A stretch of 64,000 nucleotides of DNA from Streptomyces iakyrus (lineage in GTDB: Bacteria > Actinomycetota > Actinomycetes > Streptomycetales > Streptomycetaceae): positions 315,259 to 379,258 of the forward strand of contig NZ_JNXI01000014.1 in NCBI RefSeq assembly GCF_000717055.1, given 5' to 3'. The translations under genes and the position numbers were made by a program. The notes beneath the pieces are model-generated. The model made no database searches. It had not been told where the DNA came from and saw nothing but the letters and a program-made list of their open reading frames with translations. This document shows, piece after piece, positions 19,496 through 30,006 of the stretch (position 1 is its first letter; every line of letters begins with the position of its first letter).

Positions 19496-20293
19496 ATGCT
19501 GCTGACGATCGACGTAGGAAACACCCACACCGTGCTCGGCCTGTTCGACGGCGACGAGATCGTCGAACACTGGCGCATCTCCACCGACGCGCGCCGCACC
19601 GCCGACGAGCTGGCGGTCCTCCTCCAGGGCCTGATGGGCATGCACCCGCTCCTCGGGGACGAACTGGGCGACGGCATCGACGGCATCGCCATCTGCGCCA
19701 CCGTCCCCTCGGTCCTGCACGAGCTCCGCGAGGTGACGCGCCGCTACTACGGCGACGTCCCGGCGGTCCTCGTCGAACCGGGCGTCAAGACGGGCGTCCC
19801 GATCCTGACCGACAACCCCAAGGAGGTCGGCGCGGACCGCATCATCAACGCGGTCGCCGCCGTCGAGCTCTACGGCGGTCCCGCGATCGTCGTCGACTTC
19901 GGCACGGCGACGACGTTCGACGCGGTCAGCGCGCGCGGCGAGTACGTCGGCGGGGTCATCGCCCCCGGCATCGAGATCTCCGTCGAGGCCCTCGGCGTCC
20001 GGGGTGCCCAGCTCCGCAAGATCGAGGTGGCCCGCCCGCGCAGCGTCATCGGCAAGAACACGGTCGAGGCGATGCAGTCGGGCATCATCTACGGCTTCGC
20101 CGGCCAGGTCGACGGCGTGGTCAACCGCATGGCCCGCGAGCTGTCGCAGGACGCCGACGACGTCACCGTCATCGCGACGGGCGGTCTGGCGCCGATGGTC
20201 CTGGGCGAGTCGTCGGTGATAGACGAGCACGAACCCTGGCTGACGCTGATCGGCCTGCGGCTGGTCTACGAGCGGAACGTGTCGCGCATGTGA
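19496..20293 (+). CDS. coaX: Type III pantothenate kinase
   Basis: 265 aa, ASKHA fold. Phosphorylates pantothenate, the first step of CoA synthesis, and is feedback-insensitive in the family. MLLTIDVGNTHTVLGLF (phosphate loop), GADRIINAVAA and DFGTATTFDAV are conserved. It is 16 nt after nadC and closes the operon, so pantothenate synthesis (panC) and use (coaX) are co-expressed with NAD synthesis. Confidence 0.95.
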   Translation: MLLTIDVGNTHTVLGLFDGDEIVEHWRISTDARRTADELAVLLQGLMGMHPLLGDELGDGIDGIAICATVPSVLHELREVTRRYYGDVPAVLVEPGVKTGVPILTDNPKEVGADRIINAVAAVELYGGPAIVVDFGTATTFDAVSARGEYVGGVIAPGIEISVEALGVRGAQLRKIEVARPRSVIGKNTVEAMQSGIIYGFAGQVDGVVNRMARELSQDADDVTVIATGGLAPMVLGESSVIDEHEPWLTLIGLRLVYERNVSRM

Positions 20294-20547
20294 GGCGCTT
20301 CCGGGCGGGCGGCAGCGCGTGACGAGGACCAGGTCGCGGTCCTTCCCCCCGTCATGGGAGGCCAGGACCCGTCCGGCGGCGGCGCCCGGCGCGTCGGGCC
20401 GCCGGGCCCGGCCGCGCGCTGTCCACGGCGGCACGGGAGCGCATCCGCCCGAAGACGCCGGTGGCCGCGTCCACGACGCCCTGGACGGGACGAGTGCTCC
20501 CTCCACGCCACACCCGCCCCCTATGCGAGATTTGTCTGATTAGCGCG

Positions 20548-20553
20548 TATCGT
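20548..20553 (+). promoter_or_regulatory. -10 element, probable leaderless start
   Basis: TATCGT, 6 nt, then the ATG at 20560. Confidence 0.4.
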
Positions 20554-20559
20554 CGCAGC

Positions 20560-21216
20560 ATGCCCACGCCATACGGATCCCGCGGCGGTCTGGCGTTCGG
20601 CGCGGAGGAGCTGCGTGTGCTCCGCCGCGCTCTCGCCCTTGCCCTCCACCCCACCCCTGCCTCGGCCGACGACGTCCAGGACTGTCTCCGTCTCGCAGAG
20701 TCGCTCGACGAGGCGCTGCGGGAAGGGGTCAGGCTGCGCGCCTTCCTCGTGGCCGACCTGGGCCGGTACCGCGCCGCCCTCCCCGGCACCGCCGCCGGCT
20801 ACCTCGCACTCCTGGACGAGGCGCTGGGTGCCGGTTACCGCCCCCTGCCCGACGACCTCGCGGCCCTGCGCGCCCTGCGCGGCAACCCCACCGCCGCGGC
20901 CCTCCTCGGCCGCTGCACGGTCACCGCCCTTACCGCCGCCCCTCGCCCCGCGGCCACCGTCCCCGGCTCCCGCACCCGCCTGCTGGCGCTCCCCGGAGGC
21001 CGCCGCGCCCCTGCTGCCGGCTCCGCGGGCGGCGGCCCTGGGAAACAGCCCGAGAAGAAGCCCGCACGCAAGCCGCCGGAGCCCAAGCCCGCCCCGGCCC
21101 CCGCCCCGGGCACCCCGAAGCCCTCCCGCCCGATCCCCACCCCGGGCGAGGTCTTCCCGCGCCGCAAGCCCGCGCCGCCACCCCCGGCCAACCCCCAGCA
21201 GCTCGCCGCGGGCTGA
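20560..21216 (+). CDS. Hypothetical protein with Pro-rich tail
   Basis: 218 aa. Residues 1-120 are predicted helical and conserved-looking (GAEELRVLRRALALALHP...LGRYRAALPGTAAGYLALLDEAL). The last 90 are Pro/Ala/Lys-rich low complexity. No signal peptide, membrane helix or catalytic motif is seen. Followed 18 bp later by a small membrane protein gene with its own promoter. Confidence 0.7.
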   Translation: MPTPYGSRGGLAFGAEELRVLRRALALALHPTPASADDVQDCLRLAESLDEALREGVRLRAFLVADLGRYRAALPGTAAGYLALLDEALGAGYRPLPDDLAALRALRGNPTAAALLGRCTVTALTAAPRPAATVPGSRTRLLALPGGRRAPAAGSAGGGPGKQPEKKPARKPPEPKPAPAPAPGTPKPSRPIPTPGEVFPRRKPAPPPPANPQQLAAG

Positions 21217-21222
21217 CGTGGC

Positions 21223-21228
21223 TACCCT
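21223..21228 (+). promoter_or_regulatory. -10 element, probable leaderless start
   Basis: TACCCT, then GGATCC, then the ATG at 21235. Confidence 0.4.
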
Positions 21229-21234
21229 GGATCC

Positions 21235-21420
21235 ATGGACTACGTCTCCGCGCTCCTGCCCCCGGCCGTCATGGCCGTCTTCTTCATCGGCCTGATCCGG
21301 GTGATCGTGAAGACACAGGGCGGCGCCAACAAGGCCAAGGAGGACGCGGCGGTGGACGCCGCCCTCGCGCGCGTGGAGGGTGCCCGGCCCGCCGCGGCAC
21401 CCCCGAAGGCCGACGCCTGA
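21235..21420 (+). CDS. Small single-span membrane protein
   Basis: 61 aa with one N-terminal transmembrane helix (about residues 6-25) and a charged cytoplasmic tail. Streptomyces have many such short proteins of unknown role. It is followed directly by a strong Rho-independent terminator. Confidence 0.7.
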   Translation: MDYVSALLPPAVMAVFFIGLIRVIVKTQGGANKAKEDAAVDAALARVEGARPAAAPPKADA

Positions 21421-21435
21421 CCCCACTCCCTCCGA

Positions 21436-21499
21436 GGGCGTACGACTCGGCGGACCCGCACCTCGCGGCGCCCGCCCTTTCGAGTCGTACGCCCTTTTT
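21436..21499 (+). terminator. Rho-independent terminator with U-tract
   Basis: Stem GGGCGTACGACTCG / CGAGTCGTACGCCC around a 30-nt loop, ending in TTTTT at 21495-21499. One of the few U-tract terminators in the window. Confidence 0.85.
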
Positions 21500-21554
21500 G
21501 TTCCCGTTCGCCGGTGAAGCGCACGTCCGCCACGCCATAACCGGGATCTCCCAC

Positions 21555-21560
21555 TATTGT
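21555..21560 (+). promoter_or_regulatory. -10 element for blaI-type gene (leaderless)
   Basis: TATTGT, 7 nt, then GTG at 21568. Confidence 0.45.
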
Positions 21561-21567
21561 TCTGAGC

Positions 21568-22041
21568 GTGCCTCGCCCATTGGGAGAACTCGAAGACGCG
21601 GTCATGTCGCGGGTGTGGAAGTGGAACCGCCCGGTGACCGTTCGAGAAGTCCTGGAAGATCTTCAGAAGGAGCGGTCCATCGCGTACACCACCGTGATGA
21701 CCGTTTTGGACAATCTCCATCAGAAGGGCTGGGTGCGCCGCGAGGCGGAAGGCCGTGCCTATCGATATGAGGCCGTCTCCACCCGCGCCGCCTACGCGGC
21801 CGCCCTGATGAACGACGCCTGGTCGCAGAGCGACAACCCCGCGGCGGCTCTCGTCGCCTTCTTCGGCATGATGAGCGAGGAACAGCGCCAGTCGCTCACC
21901 GATGCCGTACGCATCGTCCAGGGCCCGGAAACCCAGGAACCGACCGAACCGTCGGAATCCGCAGAACCGGCCGAACGAGCGGAACCCCGGCAAGACCTCC
22001 GGGAGAACCCCGCCTCCGCTCAGGAAGACGGCGGGCGATAG
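21568..22041 (+). CDS. BlaI/MecI-family transcriptional repressor
   Basis: 157 aa. N-terminal winged helix (PLGELEDAVMSRVWKWNRPVTVREVLEDLQKERSIAYTTVMTVLDNL) characteristic of BlaI/MecI/CopY, with a dimerisation helix bundle to about residue 120 and an acidic Glu/Pro tail. Classical BlaI is released by the BlaR1 protease, but no BlaR1-like gene is adjacent. GTG start lies 7 nt after TATTGT. Targets unknown. Confidence 0.88.
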   Translation: MPRPLGELEDAVMSRVWKWNRPVTVREVLEDLQKERSIAYTTVMTVLDNLHQKGWVRREAEGRAYRYEAVSTRAAYAAALMNDAWSQSDNPAAALVAFFGMMSEEQRQSLTDAVRIVQGPETQEPTEPSESAEPAERAEPRQDLRENPASAQEDGGR

Positions 22042-22050
22042 CGTCCGGTC

Positions 22051-22584
22051 ATGTCCGCGAAGAGCCCCGAAGCCACCGCAAAAGCCATCACCGTCCGACG
22101 GGCCCGTACCAGCGATGTCCCGGCCGTGCGCCGCCTCCTTGACGCCTACGTCCGCGGCGGCATCCTGCTCGACAAAGCGACGGTGACGCTTTACGAGGAC
22201 ATCCAGGAGTTCTGGGTCGCGGAACGGGACGACAACGCCGAGGTCGTCGGCTGCGGTGCGCTGCACGTGATGTGGGAAGACCTCGCGGAAGTCCGCACTC
22301 TCGCGGTGAAGCCCGGCCTGACGGGGGCGGGCGTCGGACACCGTGTGCTGGAGAAGTTGCTGCAGACCGCCCGCTGGCTCGGCGTTCGCCGTGTTTTCTG
22401 CCTGACCTTCGAAGTCGACTTCTTCACCAAGCACGGCTTCGTGGAGATCGGCGAGACGCCCGTCGACACGGATGTCTACGCGGAGCTGCTGCGTTCCTAT
22501 GACGAGGGTGTCGCGGAGTTCCTCGGACTCGAACGAGTGAAACCGAACACCTTGGGCAACAGCCGGATGCTTCTGCATCTGTGA
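22051..22584 (+). CDS. ArgA-type amino-acid N-acetyltransferase (GNAT)
   Basis: 177 aa. GNAT fold with acetyl-CoA pyrophosphate loop near VKPGLTGAGVGHRVLEKLL (about residues 90-108) and FFTKHGF. It resembles the stand-alone actinobacterial N-acetylglutamate synthase (M. tuberculosis Rv2747 type) that starts arginine synthesis. Substrate assignment is by family likeness only. It is 9 nt after the blaI-type gene. Confidence 0.78.
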   Translation: MSAKSPEATAKAITVRRARTSDVPAVRRLLDAYVRGGILLDKATVTLYEDIQEFWVAERDDNAEVVGCGALHVMWEDLAEVRTLAVKPGLTGAGVGHRVLEKLLQTARWLGVRRVFCLTFEVDFFTKHGFVEIGETPVDTDVYAELLRSYDEGVAEFLGLERVKPNTLGNSRMLLHL

Positions 22585-22760
22585 TCGCCGGCCGCTAGTG
22601 GGCCGCAAGAGGGTCCGGCCGGTTCGTCAAGGCATATTCCGCGACGCCCGCCCTGCCCCGGTGCCCTATGTCCGAAACGCGCACGTTTCCGGACCGAGCC
22701 CGGCTGCCGGTCTCTGCCGGGGGTTTGTGTTTTCCCGGCAAAAGCGGTTTGCTTTCCGAG

Positions 22761-22782
22761 GTACTGCAGTACTGCATATAAC
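22761..22782 (+). promoter_or_regulatory. lsr2 promoter with palindrome
   Basis: The perfect palindrome GTACTGCAGTAC (22761-22772) immediately precedes a -10-like TATAAC (22777-22782). TACTGCA also occurs as a direct repeat with 8-bp phase. The flanks are AT-richer than the surrounding DNA, as expected for a site open to Lsr2 itself. A further inverted repeat TGCCGGG/CCCGGCA spans about 22720-22741. Confidence 0.4.
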
Positions 22783-22850
22783 AGGGGACGGCGATACGGC
22801 GGACGCCGGCACTCCCCCGGCCCTTGAAGATATCGATGAAAGGAAATCCG

Positions 22851-23186
22851 GTGGCACAGAAGGTTCAGGTCCTTCTTGTCGACGACCTCGACGGTGGCGA
22901 GGCGGACGAGACCGTGACGTTCGCGCTGGACGGCAAGACGTACGAGATCGATCTCACCACTGCCAATGCGGACAAGCTCCGTGGCCTTCTCGAGCCTTAC
23001 GTGAAGGGCGGTCGGCGTACCGGAGGCCGTGCTTCGGGCGGGCGCGGAAAGCCGCGCGCCGCGTCGGGCGGCAGCCAGGACACCGCGGCGATCCGTGCCT
23101 GGGCGAAGGAGAACGGCTACGAGGTCAACGACCGCGGCCGTGTTCCCGCGACCATCCGCGAGGCTTACGAGAAGGCCAACGGCTGA
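22851..23186 (+). CDS. lsr2: Lsr2 nucleoid-associated xenogeneic silencer
   Basis: 111 aa. The N-terminal dimerisation/oligomerisation domain (AQKVQVLLVDDLDGGEADETVTFALDGKTYEIDL) is joined by a basic Gly/Arg linker (residues 52-75) to the DNA-binding domain. That domain has the minor-groove RGR hook at residues 95-97 (NDRGRVP). Lsr2 binds AT-rich DNA and silences acquired genes and specialised-metabolite clusters. The GTG start with GAAAGGAAA Shine-Dalgarno was chosen over an in-frame upstream ATG because the family begins VAQKV. Confidence 0.95.
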   Translation: MAQKVQVLLVDDLDGGEADETVTFALDGKTYEIDLTTANADKLRGLLEPYVKGGRRTGGRASGGRGKPRAASGGSQDTAAIRAWAKENGYEVNDRGRVPATIREAYEKANG

Positions 23187-23861
23187 TCAGCGGCACTGCC
23201 GACCCTGCGCACGCAAGGCCGGTGGCTGGGCGCCCGCGCGCCGCAGCCGGACCCGGTGACACTGGGTGGCCACCGTGTTCACCAGCCGCACGAGACCGGG
23301 GGCATTCCCGCCCCCCAGCGCCGACAGCGTCGGCAGCGAGGCCTCGACCTCGCATCCCGGCTCGGGGGGCCGCAGCCACACGGCGGCCCCCTGGGAACCG
23401 GCCCGGCCCGGGCGGCCGGGCGGCGGTGACGCACCCCTGAGCGGCGCGTCCCCCTCCTCGCGAGGCAGCGGGCGCGATGGCGCCTGCATGACACCGCCCG
23501 CCCCGATCGCCCCGAGGTCCAGCGGCAGGGACCCCCAGTCCAGCCACTCCAGCAGCCCGGGAAGCTCCTCCGCGCTGCCCGCGGCCACCAGGAACAGCAT
23601 CCGGTCACCGTGCAGGGCGACGGGAGAGCCCGGCGCCAGGCGCCGCAGCGCCGCGTGGCCCGCCTCCGCAGGGGCGTCCAGGACGTCGTAGCGCACCCCC
23701 ACCGCCAGCCGCAGCGGATCGCCGGGCACCGTCGGCCACCCCAGTTCGTTCTCGTACCACCGCCGGACCTGACCGCTCGCGCCGGCCGCGTCGAGCGGAC
23801 GGCGGGGGAGCGGAAGGAGCCGGGATGCGGACGCGGTCACGGGGTGAGGGGCGCCGAACAT
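23187..23861 (-). CDS. Hypothetical protein, weak likeness to bifunctional primase/polymerase N-domain
   Basis: About 224 aa (start uncertain: ATG 23861 or GTG 23840). The stretch RRWYENELGWPTVPGDPLRLAVGVRYDVLDAPAEAGHAALRRL...GDRMLFLVAAGSAEELPGLLEWLDWG resembles the N-terminal part of actinobacterial bifunctional DNA primase/polymerase-like proteins. It is short, and I cannot see the catalytic acidic residues. It ends directly against lsr2 with no gap. Confidence 0.6.
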   Translation of the reverse strand: MFGAPHPVTASASRLLPLPRRPLDAAGASGQVRRWYENELGWPTVPGDPLRLAVGVRYDVLDAPAEAGHAALRRLAPGSPVALHGDRMLFLVAAGSAEELPGLLEWLDWGSLPLDLGAIGAGGVMQAPSRPLPREEGDAPLRGASPPPGRPGRAGSQGAAVWLRPPEPGCEVEASLPTLSALGGGNAPGLVRLVNTVATQCHRVRLRRAGAQPPALRAQGRQCR

Positions 23862-24291
23862 GCCAAGCGCAACAGCCGGAAGGCCGTGCAAGTTACGTTG
23901 CGTGGTGCCGCAAGTGCGCAGAGTGGCGAAACGGGGGCGTGCGGGGGGTGCGGGGAGGCGCAAGGTTGTTCGCCCGTAGCGGAGGGAACGGGAGCGCTCG
24001 GCATGGACTTCCGGTCCCCGCGGGTAAGACATCCCTAGTGGGAGGGGGCGACACGCAGGAAAGGACGTCTCACGTTCGCCATCGGCGTACTGGCGAGTGG
24101 GGTATCTGCCTGGCCTGCGGGAACATCGTCTCGCACCATCGGGTTGGAGCAGATGTCGGCGTTCGGGGTCAGGAGGCCAAGGACGGTGTCGGCAGTTGGA
24201 ATGAGCGGTCCCCGCTTGCGGGACTAAGCTGCGGAAGGACAGGGAGGGGAAGTTCCCCCCACTGCCTGACCGCTCTGAGGAGCGATTAACG
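23862..24291 (+). promoter_or_regulatory. clpC upstream region with two ClgR-type boxes
   Basis: A 430-bp stretch without a gene. Two sites match GTTCGC-N5-GCG, the ClgR operator of actinobacterial clp genes: 23968-23981 (GTTCGC CCGTA GCG) and 24074-24087 (GTTCGC CATCG GCG), 106 bp apart. Both carry C at the seventh position. ClgR is the known activator of clpC and clpP operons in Streptomyces. A TATCTG at about 24112 could serve as -10. The Shine-Dalgarno GAGGAG lies just before the ATG. Confidence 0.65.
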
Positions 24292-26817
<2,526 letters not shown>

Positions 26818-26837
26818 GCGTCACGGCCGAGTGAAAA

Positions 26838-26867
26838 GGGGCCGGTGCCTTCCAGGGCACCGGCCCC
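26838..26867. terminator. Bidirectional hairpin terminator
   Basis: A 12-bp stem GGGGCCGGTGCC / GGCACCGGCCCC with a 6-nt loop separates the convergent clpC and NACHT genes. Confidence 0.8.
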
Positions 26868-26883
26868 TGATCTCTGCCCGGGG

Positions 26884-29800
26884 TCAGATGCGGAAGACCT
26901 CGGCGGCGGGGAACAGCTCGGCGTAGGGGTCGAGGGACTCCGCACTGTCGACCGGGGTGGCGACGCCCACGGTGCGCACTCCGGGCAGGCGCGAGGCGAG
27001 GATCTGCAGCGCCTCCGGTGGCGGGGGGTTCGCCAGGAACTGAAGGTCCCGGACACCGGGCAGTTCCGGCATGGCGTCGTGCGCGTACGCCTCGGGCTGC
27101 CCGTAGAGCGACAGTGTCGTGAGCGCGGGGAGGCCGGCCACCTCGGACCAGTCCTCGGCACCGAGGCACTGCGCGCCGGACACGCCGAACGCGAGGGACT
27201 GGAGCGTGGGCCACCGGGTCAGGCCGCGCAGCCCCGTCGAGCGGATGGACCCCATTCCCAGGAAGAGGCTCAGCAGGGGCGCCTCCACGGGGAGGACGTC
27301 GGTGAGGACGTCCCCCGGAAGACTCTGGGCGATGGAGAGCCGCGTGAGCCGCGTCAGCGACGCCAGCCCGGTGAGGTCCGCCCCGCGGTCGAAGACCGAC
27401 AGGTCGGTGAGCGGCAGGTCCGCCAGGCTCGACAGGCCCACGGCGTCCGGGCAGCGCTGGAGCCACAGGGAGGCCAGGGACCGGAACGCCCGGAGTTCCC
27501 CCAGGTGCCCGAGGCCCGGGTTGTTCCGCAGGTGCAGCAGGCGGACCTCGCCGGGGTCGGGGACACAGTCGATGAGCGCGGCCGCGGTGAGCGGGCCGTC
27601 GAACCGCAGCCTGTGCCAGGGGCGCATCAAGCGGAGCGCCGCCCTCTGCTCGGCCGACTCGCAGACCAGGGAGAGGCCGTCCCGCTCCAGGTGGTCGAGC
27701 ACCTCGACCGCGTACTCGCGCGTGTCGAAGCGGCTCCAGGTGCCGGCCAGCTGGCGCCGTACGTCGAGATCCGGATGGTCGCGGAAGCGGCGCAGCACCG
27801 CCAGGGCGCCCTCGTCCTCCTCCGCCCCGAGGAGTGAGGCGGTGACGGCGACGCCGTGGGCTTCCTCGGCGGTCAGTCCCTCCGGCCCGGGCAGCAGCTC
27901 CAGGACCAGCAGGCCCGCCTCCGCGAGGGCCTTCGCCTCGTCCGTCGTACGCGGCGGCACGAGCGCCCCGGCCCGTTCCTCCACCTCCGCCCGCACCCCG
28001 GGGTCCAGGGCCGCGGCGTGTTCGAGGCAGGCCAGGGCGAGCAGGGTCAGCCGCGGGGTGCCCTCCGCCAGCAGCCGGCGCAGCAGGGCCGCCCGTTCCC
28101 GGGGGCGGGCGTGGGCGACCGCCATGCGGATCACGTCCTCCCAGAGGCTGTCGCCCGCGTGCCCCGCGAGGACGTCGAGGTGGCCCTCCTCGACGGCGTA
28201 CCGGGCGCCCAGGTAGTCCTGGAAGGTGCGGTGGACGAAGTCGACGACGCCCTCGCCGGGCCGGCGGAGCAGGCCGCTGCGGAGCAGGAGCGTGCGCAGC
28301 ACCGCCTCGGCGTCGCCCTGGCCCGACCCCGGTGCGACGACCGGCAGACAGCGGGCCACGATGCCCTCGGCCGTCTCCAGGTCCATCTCCGTGTTGCCGC
28401 TCAGCACCAGCGCGTAGGCGAGGCGCTGGAGCACCTCCAGCTGGGCCTCCTCGCCCAGCTCGACACCGTCCACCGCGCCCATGCCCCGTTCCCGGTCACG
28501 GCGTGCGAGCAGCATCGCGAGGGCGGCGTCGTACAGCTCCTTTCGGCCGGTGGGCAGGTAGCCCCGCCGCTCCCGGTGGAGGGCGCAGATCAGACCGCAC
28601 ATCAGGGGGTTGGTGGCGAGGCGGGCCAGGTCCCGTTTGGTGCGCAGGGAGTCCAGGAGCTGTGTCTCGTACTCGGGCGCCTGCGCGGCCGCGTGCCAGC
28701 GGTGCACGAACGTCGCCACGTCGGCGCGGCGCATCGGGGTGAGGGTCAGTTCCCTGAAGCCCTCGGGGGCCAGCCAGTCCGGGCGTACGGCGGTGGGGCG
28801 GGAGGTCAGCAGCCAGTGGTTGCCGGGGAAGGCGTGGATGAGGGCGAGCAGCCAGTCGCGGGTGCGGTGCCGGTCGGCGGCGGGGATCTCGTCCAGGCCG
28901 TCGACGAGGACCAGCCCGCGCCCGGCGGCCAGGACCCGCTCCGCCCAGCCTTCCGGCGGGGCGAGGGGGCAGCCCACCGCCGTGAGGAAGGCCGCGGGTG
29001 CGGGGAGCGTGCCCGAGCGGACCAGGGTGCGCAGGGGCAGGACGAACGGGACGCGGGTGGCGTCCCGGGCGGCGGTCACCGCCAGCCACTGCACGAGGGT
29101 GGTCTTGCCGGAGCCGGCGTCGCCGCGCAGCAGGACGCGGTCGTGGCTGCTGAGGGCCTCCTCGGCGGGCAGCCGGGCGGCGGCGGTGGCGGCACCCGTG
29201 TGCTCGCCCGGCGGCGCGTCGGCCACGCCGGTCTGCTCGCCGCTGGTCGCCTCCAGGCTGAGGTAGGCGACTTCCAGGGGCCAGCGGTCCGGGGAGTCCC
29301 GCAGGTCGATGCCGTAGATGGTGATGTGGTTGTGGCGCTCGGCGACGTACGGCCGGTAGCGGTGTTCGAAGGCGGCGTCGCGGGCGTACGGGCGGGGGGC
29401 ACGGGTGAGCAGTTCGTCGACCTTGGCGATCAGTTCCGCCTGGCCGCGGCTCTGCTCGACGAGGGAGCGGGCGACGAAGGTGGAGCGGCGGGTGAAGAAC
29501 TCCAGGATGTTCAGGCACGCCCACTCGGTCGCGTGGTCCAGGAAGTGGCAGGCGTCCGCGGACAGACCGTCGGGGGCGGGGCCTGCGCGGTGCAGTCTCA
29601 TGGCCAGCTCGCGGTGACCGAGGCGGACCGCCTGGACGTCGTCCATGTCGAGGTCGCCGAGGGCGAGCAGCCTGCGGGCCAGGGTGTCGGTGACCGCGAT
29701 CCGCTCGTCGGGCGGGAAGGGCGGCTCGCCGGGGGAGTCCACCGCCTGCGTCACGAGCTGCGCGGCGAGCTTGTGGACGTCCCGCTCGTCCAGGGTGCGT

Positions 29801-29955
29801 TTCTCACCCCGGAAGGACACCAGAGCGGACAGGCGTACGGGCTTGTCGACCAGGCCCGCTCCGGGTCCGTCCGGGCGGAAGAGCTTCTTCAGCAGCGGGG
29901 TCACCAGTGCGGACGCCAGCTTGCCGCCGAGGACCGTCGGATCCAACCGCCTCAC
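26884..29955 (-). CDS. NACHT NTPase with leucine-rich repeats (NLR-like)
   Basis: 1023 aa. An N-terminal helical effector/sensor-type region (about 1-235) is followed by a NACHT STAND ATPase with Walker A GDAGSGKT (278-285), Walker B LVLVDGLDE (348-356) and a sensor-1 LLTSRPT (382-388). A winged-helix/helical region runs to about 560. HEAT-like helices follow, then a leucine-rich repeat domain from about 790 to the end (LRNNPGLGHLGELRAFRSLASLWL...). This is the domain order of eukaryotic NLR immune receptors and of bacterial NACHT proteins shown to protect against phage. No separate toxin or protease domain is visible. GTG start; the inverted repeat at 29951-29982 covers it. It lies 52 nt downstream of the HAD phosphatase gene on the same strand. 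Confidence 0.88.
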   Translation of the reverse strand: MRRLDPTVLGGKLASALVTPLLKKLFRPDGPGAGLVDKPVRLSALVSFRGEKRTLDERDVHKLAAQLVTQAVDSPGEPPFPPDERIAVTDTLARRLLALGDLDMDDVQAVRLGHRELAMRLHRAGPAPDGLSADACHFLDHATEWACLNILEFFTRRSTFVARSLVEQSRGQAELIAKVDELLTRAPRPYARDAAFEHRYRPYVAERHNHITIYGIDLRDSPDRWPLEVAYLSLEATSGEQTGVADAPPGEHTGAATAAARLPAEEALSSHDRVLLRGDAGSGKTTLVQWLAVTAARDATRVPFVLPLRTLVRSGTLPAPAAFLTAVGCPLAPPEGWAERVLAAGRGLVLVDGLDEIPAADRHRTRDWLLALIHAFPGNHWLLTSRPTAVRPDWLAPEGFRELTLTPMRRADVATFVHRWHAAAQAPEYETQLLDSLRTKRDLARLATNPLMCGLICALHRERRGYLPTGRKELYDAALAMLLARRDRERGMGAVDGVELGEEAQLEVLQRLAYALVLSGNTEMDLETAEGIVARCLPVVAPGSGQGDAEAVLRTLLLRSGLLRRPGEGVVDFVHRTFQDYLGARYAVEEGHLDVLAGHAGDSLWEDVIRMAVAHARPRERAALLRRLLAEGTPRLTLLALACLEHAAALDPGVRAEVEERAGALVPPRTTDEAKALAEAGLLVLELLPGPEGLTAEEAHGVAVTASLLGAEEDEGALAVLRRFRDHPDLDVRRQLAGTWSRFDTREYAVEVLDHLERDGLSLVCESAEQRAALRLMRPWHRLRFDGPLTAAALIDCVPDPGEVRLLHLRNNPGLGHLGELRAFRSLASLWLQRCPDAVGLSSLADLPLTDLSVFDRGADLTGLASLTRLTRLSIAQSLPGDVLTDVLPVEAPLLSLFLGMGSIRSTGLRGLTRWPTLQSLAFGVSGAQCLGAEDWSEVAGLPALTTLSLYGQPEAYAHDAMPELPGVRDLQFLANPPPPEALQILASRLPGVRTVGVATPVDSAESLDPYAELFPAAEVFRI

Positions 29956-29982
29956 CCCCGTGATTGCGCGAACGGGGGTGAG
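29951..29982 (-). repeat. 11-bp inverted repeat over the NACHT start codon
   Basis: Perfect arms CTCACCCCCGT (29951-29961) and ACGGGGGTGAG (29972-29982) with a 10-nt spacer. The GTG start (29953-29955) lies inside one arm, so the repeat is either a regulator operator or an mRNA hairpin that hides the start. Confidence 0.8.
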
Positions 29983-30006
29983 ACTACTAGCAGTTGACCG
30001 GCCGGG

